Below, piece by piece: positions 54,230-64,000 of a stretch of DNA of 64,000 nt (its first letter is position 1; each line of letters begins with the position of its first letter). The notes beneath the pieces were generated by a model. The model was not told the DNA's origin and did no database searches. It saw nothing but the letters and a program-made list of their open reading frames with translations. Origin of the DNA: Neurospora tetraspora (Eukaryota > Ascomycota > Sordariomycetes > Sordariales > Sordariaceae); assembly GCF_033439725.1 (NCBI RefSeq), contig NW_026944383.1, positions 5,642,001 to 5,706,000 on the forward strand, given 5' to 3'. The position numbers were made by a program, and so were the translations under genes.

Positions 54230-55060
54230 TGATAAGTAGTTTCTTTTATTTCCTTTCATTATTTTTTAAGGGCATTTTCCTCTTATTACTTTTTAAGGTG
54301 GTTAATTTTTTCTTTTTTAATACGAGTAGCCTTATTTTCCTTTTACTATTTTTTAAGTATAACTTCCTTTTACTATTATTTAAAGCGATTAATTTTCTCC
54401 TTTTTAAAACGAGTAGCCTCTTTTTCTTCGGCCTCTTTCTTATGATGAACAATTTCCTTTACCTCCTTTTATTATTTTTTGAGGGTATTCTCCTCTTATT
54501 GCTTTTTAAGGCAGTCGGCTTCTTTTTGTATAGTTTGGCGGTCGGCTTCCTTCTACGTGTCTTCCTCTTGCTATTTTTTTAAACGGTTGGCTTCTTTTTA
54601 TATAGTTTGGCGGTCGGTTTGTTTTTACGTATCCTCCTCTTGCTACTTCTTCAAACGGTCGGCTTCCTTTTACGCATTCTCCTTTTATTGCTTCTTTAGA
54701 CGGTCGGCTTCCTTTTGTGCAGTTTAGCGGCCGGCTTGCTTTTACGTATCTTCTTCTTATTGCTTCTTAAGGGCGGCAGCTTGGCGATCAACTTCTTCCT
54801 TTTACTATTTCTTTTTATAAGCTTCCTACTACTATTTCTTGAAGGCGTTTTATTGCTTTTTAATGAGAGTTTAGCGGTCGGTTTCCTTTTATGTATCCTC
54901 TTACTACTTTTTACGACGAGTAGTTTCTTCTTTATTGATACGAGCAATTTCTTTATTTAGTTACTTCTTGCGGGCGGCCTTCTTGCGCTCTTCGTACTCC
55001 TTTTCCCGGCGAGTAGCTTCGTTATATCGATTGACCTCCTTATTATTAACGTTTATAGGA
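54230..55060 (-). repeat. Degraded Lys/Glu-rich coding repeat
   Basis: The plus-strand motif GGTCGGCTTCCTTTT recurs at irregular 40-75 bp spacing (for example near 54.51, 54.54, 54.61, 54.66, 54.70 and 54.87 kb). On the minus strand it reads as repeats of KEADRLKK-like peptides, and the right end reads EATRREKEYEERKKAARKK. It was probably a charged coiled-coil segment of a protein in a repeated element. Element type is unknown. Confidence 0.55.
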
Positions 55061-58000
55061 TCCGAATTTTTAATAGTTATATTAACGATTAGAGGGATGA
55101 TAGGGCCCGCTTTATTTGATTCGTTTAATACTTTTATATCGCTAAGGCTAATAGTTTATTTTATTTCGTTAATATTAATGTTTATAGTTTTGTTGAGGTT
55201 ATTAATCTTATTAAATGCTATTTGTACTAATTTCTCTAAATTTGCGAGTATTATATACTATGTATTTAGTTTCAATTTATACTGTAGTTTTTTAAGGCCG
55301 TACGATTCCTTAAATCAAGTCTAATTATTATTGAGCTTTTTGCTAATGTTACGTGGTAATTAATTTTTAAAGTCTTTTAATAAGTTTGCGTATTTATTAT
55401 AGTTGTCTTTCGGCAATTTAATAGGATTGAGCGGGCGAAATTAATTGGTTATATATTTTATATGACGGATAATTTTATGAAGACCGTCCTAGTATTCCTC
55501 CAGGTTATTAATATTAAGCTAATTATCTTTAAATTATATATCGAAATCCTTTTTTTATTTTACTAAGAAGGATTCGGTTGCTTACTATATCTATCACCCG
55601 TAATTGCGCTGTTCTCGTTCCGGCTATATAGTATTTAATTAACTAAGGTATAATATTAGTTTATTAATGCCCTATATATCTTCGCGAAGGTTGTATAGGG
55701 GGTTGGCAATAAGAGGGTTAATAATAGGAGGGTTAACGATAGGAGGGTTGGCGGTATACGTAGGGAGAGGAATTTCTGAAACCTTCTTCTCGGTTATCGG
55801 CTTTAATTTAATAGGTTGTTTCGTTATTTAAGGAATAGGGGAAGGCGATATATATATCTCCTTAATTTTGAAATATTTACGAACGTGAGATATTAATTCT
55901 TCGAAGGAATTATTACAACCTTATAATTTACGTACGTAATTAGCGACTTCGATTTTGTACTTTGTAATATTCTGACCGGGGGTAGGGGTAATCTTAGCCA
56001 AAGGTATTACGAATTGTTTTAATTATTAGTTATTTATAATAAATCTTTTATATTCCTAGTTGGGAGACGGTAATACGGGCGCGCGTAATTCGGCCGTTTT
56101 TAGTATTTTATTAATACTATTGGTCGGGGATGGTAGTTTCCTCTTTATTGAGCTAAATATAATAGCTTCGGCTAACTTTAGGCTAAAGGTATTAAACGGG
56201 TCGATATTATCGTCGTCGTCGTTCCTTTTGGTATAATTATTATTGTCTTTCCTTTCGGTACGCCCTTCATCAGAGGTTAACGAATTATTATTATTATTAG
56301 ATAGCGACGGAGGCGGCGAATTTATAGTGCTATATTTTCCCTAAAATTCGGTCGGGTTAACGGCAATGATATTACTACCTTATATAAGGGTAGGCTTGTT
56401 CTAAAAGAATAAATCGATTTTAACATCCTTTAGGTTTAGGTAAATAGTAAGTTTATTAAATTTATCGCCGTATTTATCGCAGGCGGTTTTGAGGATTGGC
56501 TAAATATTATTATTATGAATTTACGGCATTTTATGGCCTTGATTATTAATATAGCTTTTCCTATTTATTATTATACGTTCGTTTATATAAACTTCGGCTA
56601 TTTCATATAATATTGTAATATATATAAATTTAAAGTAGAAAAGGCCAAGTCTTTTATTCTTTTTTTCGGCTATGAAGTTATTTTCCTAATTTAAAATAGG
56701 GGCGACGTATTCGAAGAGCAATATATATAGTAACTTATTAAGTTTTTTATAAGCCTACTTTTTAATATAGTTAATATTAGATTATATAAACATAGGCGCC
56801 TCTTTATCGATATTTTCATTTTCTAATAAGACCTTTAGGAGGGTATATTACTAGTAGAAACGGAAATCTATCGGGTAATTTCTAATTTAACCTATAATGA
56901 ATTTTAATATATTATTAAATAAGAATTTATATTCGTAGGCTCCGAATTATTCGTTAGTATAATTATATATTTCCTAGAACGTAAATGTTAGGGTATTAAT
57001 TTTTAGGTAGAGGTTATAGACGACAGAGGGCAATAAATAATTATAATATCATATATATAATCTTTTACACTATATAATATCGATAATATTGTTTATATTA
57101 GTTTATTCTTTATTAGGAAGCTTATTAGGGTCCCTCTTCCAATTATAATAAAATCGATATCTATTTTCTACTATATTTCCAATAGTTTTACAATTAAATA
57201 GCTAGAACTAGGAAAGGTATATTTGCATTATAATTTTAATTAATTATAATTATATTAATAGAGTAAAATGTAATACTAATATAATATAATCTTACATCGC
57301 CTCTGCCTTTTCTTTTCTACCTTTTATAATAGATCCTCCCTTATTAGTAATATAATGCGCGGACGGGGGTATAGGATTTTAGGTTATTACTAGTTGGAGT
57401 CCGCATAATCCCAACGGGGATACGGACGCGGGCGCGGATATAAATATAAATGCCGGCGCGGATACAGATGCTGCCAGTAATACCTATATTTACTATACTT
57501 GGAGGCGGTATTCGCTAGTATCCTCTCGAACTTATAATAAATAACGATAATATTAGCGTAATCGCGAGGGTACTATCTCGAGGAATAATATATAGACTCA
57601 CATTGCGGCGACGAAGTTTACGCTTTTTATTAGTAACACTACTTACTATCCGTAATAGTCGAGGAGGATTATTGTTACCCCCGTTATTAGTATTATTATT
57701 TAGTATGGTCGAGAGGGGTGCGCGCGTGCGTACGCGTGCTTGCCTTCTTACCTTCTTACTTATTTACCTGCTTGCCTTTTTGCTTACTTGCTTACAAAAG
57801 AGTAAAAGAGGGGTAGAGGAAGCGAGTGCGACTAGTATTTAGAATATTTGTACGTAGAGTTTTGGGAGATTTTATGCGCGGTATTTGTAAGACGAGTGGA
57901 TGTTCGGTTAGATTCAAAATCGATCTGGTCGCAATAAATAGTAGTCGCTAGTGAATAGTAGAACGCGGTAGAGATTCTACCAACTGGCAGTGAATGGTAA

Positions 58001-61000
58001 CGAGGTAAATAGGTACCTAGAAGATAAAGTTCGGACGATTGCTTCCCCTACTAACTTTAGGTTTCTTATAGGATTAATAAATTAATAACTTTCCTCTACG
58101 AAATCGAAGATTCCTATTTCGTTATACGCGTAGTTAGGGGCAATACCGATTGTATTTAAAATGCTACTAAAATTGAAACCGCTAGGTAGGAAGCAGAGTA
58201 AGAACGTGCAGGCTAAATAGTATAAAGAGCGTGTACAGCCTAGTAGTATTTTCTCCCTTTTATTTGGCCCATATGGATTTAATTTTTAAGATATTATTAA
58301 AGCGTTGAAAATTATAATTTAATTGGATCTAAATATAGTAATCGAAATATATGGGAAAAATAGACTAGAATATGTACGTTTATATGTATTTCCGCTATAT
58401 TATACCGGCGATATACTATAGTAGGTTGAAAATACTGGATTCAAAGGTCTCCGTGCTATTAAATTTTATTGATGCTACTTTATATTTCTTATAAAATGTG
58501 GACTAATCGGCGCCGACGGGGAATAGGAGCGGGATTTAAATATATAGATCAATTGCGATATTATTATTTATAGAAGGTTTTATTATTAAATTAATAAGAT
58601 GTAGCAATTTATACTAGTTATAGTAAAGGATATTAATTAAAGCGAGGCTAAGTAGTATAGTCGCTAATAGGGTATTAAAGCGTTATACTTTGTACTAATA
58701 TAATTATTACTAGTATTAAATATTATTATAAGTTGTATGCTGGATCCGGGCTATTGGGAATATAATGGTATTATTAATTTACTTTACTTCTTTTTTAGGG
58801 ATAATATTCTTAATCCCTCTAAGAGGGCTCAATATATAATTCGATTATAGTTATAGCAATTCCCGCTTGGTTGGCAAAAGTTATATTCGCTAATTAAGTA
58901 TTTACCTATTTATTTCATATTAGTGTATGCTAAATAGATGATTATTATTCTAGTTATATTATTATACTAGTTATATAGAAACTATATAAGTGTACGGTTC
59001 TGTATTAAAATAGAAGCGGAAGGTTTAGACCTAATTGAAATTGTAGTTGAAATAATAGTTATATTGGCTAGAAGTATTACTTTGCTAATGGGGTATAATG
59101 TACCAAAGAAAGATAGACGATAATTAAATACTATATTATATTGTGTACGCTATTTATTTAATTAATTGTATATATTGGTATATAGGTTAATATCCGGGGG
59201 ATTAGCGGTATTGAATATTAGGTTGGCCTTGGTATCGGCTTTAGGTGCCGGTAATATATCGCCGGTAGATGTAAGCCCGGCCGGTGCTCCGGGTATGCTA
59301 ACTTTAGCCCCGGAAGTAGATGTAGATAACGAAGAAGTGGCTGATAAATAGATTAAACGGATATAGTTATATATAAAGGATATCTATTGTCTTAATATTT
59401 ATATTATATTGTACTACCTACATTTTGTAGAGGAGTATACTATGCTGGTTAATTTTAATATATTAATTGGAGAAAAATTCTATAGGTACGTTTGAATGCG
59501 ATGGTTATAGATAGTAGGGTTATATATGTGGCGGGATGGGAGTTTGGCGTATTGCGACGAATTTGAATTTGAAATCCGATTTCAAAATTTGGATTTTGGT
59601 TCGAGCTAGTTAGTTTAATTCCGACGACCCGGATGTACTTTCGTACCCTTACGTAATATATGCTCCCGGCGCTATTAAAATTGTAGATGTATGATGTAGG
59701 AATAGAGAAAAGATTGTATCCCCGAATACAATCGAATGTTAATTGTTTGGTAAATATTTTAAAATTCGAGTTTACGAAATTAATTATTCTAATATCGAAA
59801 AGGTGTTGTTAATAAAAGCTAATTTCGGGGAAGCGGTACGATTTGTTCTATAGAATGTATTTAAGTATAACGATTTAGAGTTAACGAGCGATATATTGGA
59901 CTTCTACTAATAATACCCTTCCTTATTTAATAGGGTTCTTTTACGAGAGGATTGTAGCGCTATTAAGGATAGGGAATAGAAGAAGATTATCGAAGAATTT
60001 TATGAGATCCTAGCTAGTTAACGATTGGGATTAGTTAACGATATAGATTATTTGTTACTGAGCGTTATTAATAAAATTAATGAGAATGAAATAGTAGTAA
60101 TATATATAGTTAATGAACGAAAACGATTACCTCGGCGTATAACGTTCGAAAATATTTCGGTATTGTAGTAAGGATTGTATATACGAGCTTATTAGAACGA
60201 GTATAGTGCGCCTTCGATAGTCTCCCCGTCGCTAATAAAAAATAGGGCCTTCTAATGGTTCTATGAGTTCGTATTTATAAATAGGTATGTACTTCTACTA
60301 CTAGCAATATTAATGAAAGTGATGTATGGAGTGGGAATGTAGTGATGGTACCGGGCATTTGCTCGAGTTTGGTACTATTTGGTGCTATTTTTATACTCGA
60401 CTATTGTTTCCTATATAGATATCGAAGATCCATTGGTATATATATATTATTCGAAAGTATATACGATTCTATATATTTAAAAAGTATTTTGACCGCTAGC
60501 GGGCTATGTGCTATTGAGATTATTATTGTTAAAAAACTAGCCTTTTTGTTGGCTAAAATCCTATATAAACGATGTAAATATTTTATATTTATTTCGCGGG
60601 AATTTACTATAATATGTATTTCAATAAATTGATAATTAGTTATTTGGAATAATTATATTAAGGTACTATAATTGATTATTAGTATTAATTTAATAGTATA
60701 TATAATGCGCGATAGTATATCGATGGCCTAAAATAACGATATTATTCCCTAGATGTAATATATAGTATATATTATTATTCTTATTTCCTAAGCTATGGTA
60801 TTAATATATTCGGTATTATATTATTTAATAGCGTATTAATATATAATTCGCGCTAAGGTATTAAAAGACTGATATACGTTCGAGTAGGGCGATTATATTT
60901 AGTATAAATTTAGGAGTGAAAGAACCCGTTTTGGCTGTATCGATTATATATTTATATATAATATCGATTATAAGAATTAGGATAACCGATTTGTTTCTAT

Positions 61001-62204
61001 TATTATTAGTTGTATTAAATGTAGTAAATAACGATACTTATTTTTGAATTTCGAAATTATAAAAGAGGAGGACGAGTTTGTGATTATTGGTATTAATGTT
61101 GTGAGCCTGGTGTGCTTGTATATGGTTTACGTAGTTGGAGTAGGATTTGTTTGGGTCGATTGGGATATATATACTTTTTAGCGATAATTAGTATATTAAT
61201 ATTTTAGCGCCTTCGGTAATTTATTCGCTTAATAATACGATATTATTTCGATTTATTTGCCTTAACTGATGGTGTCCGCTTGGATATATCCGCCTAAATG
61301 TAATAAATGTTTATAAGGGAGTTGTTAGTGCCGGTATTTTGTCTGTGAGTTTTGCGTTTAATTATGATGTATTGTATTGATTTTTCGATATGTATATGTT
61401 ATACGGCGGTCGATAGTAATAGTATTGGTAATATCTTTAAATTGATAGTTATAGCGACCGTAGCCGTGCTTTATATTGTTTATTGTAAGTATAAGCTATA
61501 TATAGAGGTATCTATTGAGGTGATATTTGACCGCTGTGATAGGCCGGCGAGACGTGTAAATTGTAAAGAATGTGAGTGCTCTGCTATATATATGTTTCTA
61601 ATTGTTGATAACGATGTAGGCTGGTATATGTTTATATTATTCTACGTATTTATATCAGTCTTTTGCTTTATGCTTCTAAATAGATGTAGATTGTAGTATT
61701 AACTAGGTGGATACGAAGATAGGTAGGTGATAATATTATACTGGACTTTCGATCCGATTTTTGAATTATACGGCCGGACCGAGAGTATGTGTGTATAGTT
61801 AATAATTATTTAGTGACCTTTTATTTTAATTTAGTATTTTGGATAGGAATGTAGGCCAGGATTGCGGGAAGATGCTCCGGTTAGTTATATACCCGCACTA
61901 TTCAATTAGATATATTTTTAATTATATGTGTTTATATTATTAATAATAATTCTATTAATCGTATAGGTTTTACAAGTTGACGTATATCGTATACCTACCC
62001 GATTAAGTAAACTATTTATAGGATTTGATAATATGTATTTTTCTTTTTATTTATTTCCCTTTCTTCTATTGAATATTTGTTTAATTAATACGAAATTAAT
62101 AAATAGTAAATTCTTTATATACGATTATGATAATAGCTTTAATTATATATTAATAATGCGATTGTGCGTAGGTGTAGGTATTTAATTTAGTGTGCAGTGT
62201 ACAA

Positions 62205-62307
62205 CCGTATAGCCGTATAGCCGTATAACTATATAGCCGTACAGCCATATAGCCGTATAGCCATATAGTAGTATAGCTATACAGCCGTATAGTAGTGTAG
62301 CCATATG
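62205..62307. repeat. 8-bp minisatellite (CCGTATAG)n, about 13 units
   Basis: Units such as CCGTATAG, CCATATAG, CCGTACAG and TAGTATAG follow one another in a regular 8-bp step. Variants differ mostly by C/T and G/A changes. There are no spacers, so it is not a CRISPR-like array. Confidence 0.85.
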
Positions 62308-62355
62308 GGGAGCAAACTAGTCTTATTTACTCAGCTACCTACGTATAGCCCTTGC

Positions 62356-62460
62356 GTCTCTTTGTACCTGCGGGTCCAAATAGTTATAACATCCCCACTA
62401 CACTTACCTACCCACCAATCCTAATGTCACACTATTTGGACCCACAGGGTACAAAGAGAC
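62356..62460. repeat. 36-bp inverted repeat with 33-bp spacer
   Basis: The left arm (62356-62391, GTCTCTTTGTACCTG...) and right arm (62425-62460, ...GGGTACAAAGAGAC) are near-perfect reverse complements sharing GGGTCCAAATAG. Weaker complementarity continues outward through ACGTA. It could be a small non-autonomous element, two transposon ends abutting, or a hairpin RNA. Confidence 0.85.
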
Positions 62461-62574
62461 TACGCCACGTATGGCGGCGGAGTGGATAGGGGTTGATATC
62501 AGAGTACGACTGTTATGAGAGACTAGAGCTAACCGCCAGCGTGGTCCGTGCTGTAATTGTAGCTGCAGTGTTAG

Positions 62575-62710
62575 ATTGGGGGCGCGGTTTATAAGCGTAA
62601 CCGCTAGCGTAGTTTATATATAGATTGGGGGCGCGGGATTGGGGTCGCGGTATTGGAGTTACGGGATTAGGGTACGGGATGGGGTTGGAGTCGGGATTCG
62701 GGGTTCGGAC
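62575..62710 (+). repeat. G-rich low-complexity tract
   Basis: Irregular runs of three to five G (GGGGGCGCGGG, GGGATTAGGG, GGATGGGG, TCGGGATTCGGGG) form a short GC-rich patch inside the AT-rich block. It has potential for G-quadruplex folding. One TTAGGG is present, but the tract is not a telomere array. Confidence 0.7.
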
Positions 62711-63119
62711 GGAATGTAAATTACTAGATGAAATATACGTAGGTACTGTACGTATAGTTATAAGCGTGACGGGCTGCTTCCTATTTATATTTTTAGTCTG
62801 TATATTTGTATTAGTGTAGATCCGCGCCCGATTAGCGGTTCTAAGGTACGCTTTAGCGACCTAGCGCTTAGGAATTGGAACTTAAATGTAACGGGTCTGC
62901 ACGAGTAAAGTATAGCGTATAGTCGTATAGTTGAAATGCTATATTTAATAAAGAGGAAAAGGAAGGACTGTACTAAAAGGGTATAGTTAAAAGAAGGTTT
63001 TGTATAGATCGCTTAAAGCGTACGGGCCAAGCAATTATGCGGGTCTGGCCAACTAGAAGACTCGTATCCTTATCAATAATATAGGATACGGTTTAATATT
63101 AGCTAAGTTTAACCCCTAG

Positions 63120-64000
63120 GCTCTAACCCTATAATATTACCCCCCTACTCCCCTTTAAACAAAGGCGGTCTATCGTATAAAGTATTAAATATAATTAATT
63201 ATACAAAAGTAACGAAATCTATTACAACCGCACCCAACCAAATGCCTATCTGAACGGAGAAAATTAATAATACTAGAAAAGGTAAGATATTTCTATTTAA
63301 ATCCCTAAATAAACGCTATACAACTACCTGCCTCCTACCCGAATTAGTAACAATACGCCTATCGCTTACCCTTACAAAGCTACGCTATAGCTTAGTACTA
63401 AAATTAAATTAGGGGATATTTCTAGACTTTGCCTATTAAGGAACCTCTTTTACTGTATTATATTAATAATTCATAATGAAAATAATTGAATTAAAACTAT
63501 TACCTAATACTTTGTAACGCTTTACTTCTCCTACTAATAGTTGGCTATTATTACTACCGTAATTATATCTTTTCAATATACTTCCCTTACTGAGGACGAC
63601 CTCAATAATCCTTATACTTACGAAATATAATACTTACTCCCTCTAATAATCGCATCGTAAATAAGTACCAGCTTTAAAGGCCAACTACGTAATAAGAAAT
63701 ATTATTAACGGGATTAGTCCGGACAAAATATTAAGGACCCCTCCTTTTAAATATAAGGCGCTCTCTTAACTGTAGTTTTATTAGGGCCGCTAATACTAGT
63801 TTTATTTAATCCGAATATTCTTCCTTTTTATAACTATTATTATTATAATTACTTAAACCCCTACCAAATTATAATAAATTAATTTTATTTAGTATAATTA
63901 GCGTACTCTTAAACTAGAGCTACTATTATTATCACCCTCTCTCCTCCTCTATCTCTTTATTTAAATAGAATTCAAAGCTTTCCTAGCAACGCTAACTCAA
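63120..64000. repeat. AT-rich RIP-mutated sequence of opposite strand bias, continues past window end
   Basis: From about 63.12 kb the plus strand changes from G-richer to C-richer, like the 28.6-39 kb block. This suggests a different element, or one in the other orientation, starts here. No domain was recognised. Confidence 0.5.

Larger units (their letters stand above)
52900..63100. repeat. AT-rich RIP-mutated block, family not identified
   Basis: About 10 kb of AT-rich DNA depleted in CpA and TpG, dense in stops in all frames, with G exceeding C on the plus strand. The left edge tapers (52.73-52.95 kb still holds TpG and CpA), as seen at the edges of RIP-affected repeats. I could not find paired terminal repeats or a clear transposase or reverse transcriptase. 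It probably includes more than one old element. Separate local features are listed. Confidence 0.7.

Noticed and set aside
62205-62307. CRISPR-like array
   Set aside because: Eight-base units abut directly with no spacers, and the genome is fungal.
1-64000. tRNA or rRNA genes
   Set aside because: I looked for A-box and B-box patterns and cloverleaf candidates by eye and found none I could support; a covariance-model search would be needed to exclude them.

Overview
This window comes from a filamentous ascomycete, most likely a Sordariomycete and quite possibly Sordariales. The host genes are compact, with short introns carrying GTAAGT-like donors and CTGAC/CTAAC branch sites. There is a cellulose-active AA9 lytic polysaccharide monooxygenase with a CBM1, and a Ty3 element of the chromovirus type. 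Two long AT-rich blocks are nearly empty of CpA and TpG, which is the footprint of repeat-induced point mutation (RIP). I do not name a species.

Gene-bearing euchromatin, 1-28.57 kb. From left to right: a peroxisomal membrane protein 4 homologue (cut by the window edge); a ferric/cupric reductase; a Ctr-type copper transporter divergent from it; a 3-beta-hydroxysteroid dehydrogenase-like membrane enzyme; a secreted S28 prolyl peptidase; a DUF6601-like membrane protein; a 3.7 kb gene-poor stretch; a cysteine-rich single-pass membrane protein; the AA9 LPMO; a broken 6-phosphogluconate dehydrogenase-like gene; a 3-dehydroshikimate dehydratase-like TIM-barrel enzyme; and an unrecognised charged protein. 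Splice sites were worked out by eye for each intron-bearing gene and preserve the reading frame. The reductase and copper transporter are a plausible functional pair, because reduction of Cu(II) or Fe(III) at the plasma membrane feeds reductive metal uptake.

First RIP block, 28.58-39.14 kb. It resolves into two elements: a 3.46 kb Mutator-like DNA transposon with about 65 bp terminal inverted repeats and an 8 bp target duplication, then a 6.95 kb Ty1/copia retrotransposon with about 197 bp LTRs and a 5 bp duplication. Both are heavily mutated fossils.

Island, 39.14-52.73 kb. Normal-composition DNA holds two decaying coiled-coil genes and a small broken ORF. A Ty3/gypsy chromovirus (44,330-52,035) has inserted here. 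Its 323 bp LTRs read as identical, its gag and pol frames are open, and it shows no RIP, so it is very young. It also carries an antisense ORF with a Zn(II)2Cys6-type cysteine pattern and a predicted coiled coil. This is the most unusual feature in the window.

Second RIP block, about 52.9-64 kb. I could not assign it to a family. It contains a lysine/glutamate-rich repeat region on the minus strand, an 8 bp minisatellite, a 36 bp inverted repeat, a G-rich tract, and a switch in strand composition near 63.1 kb.
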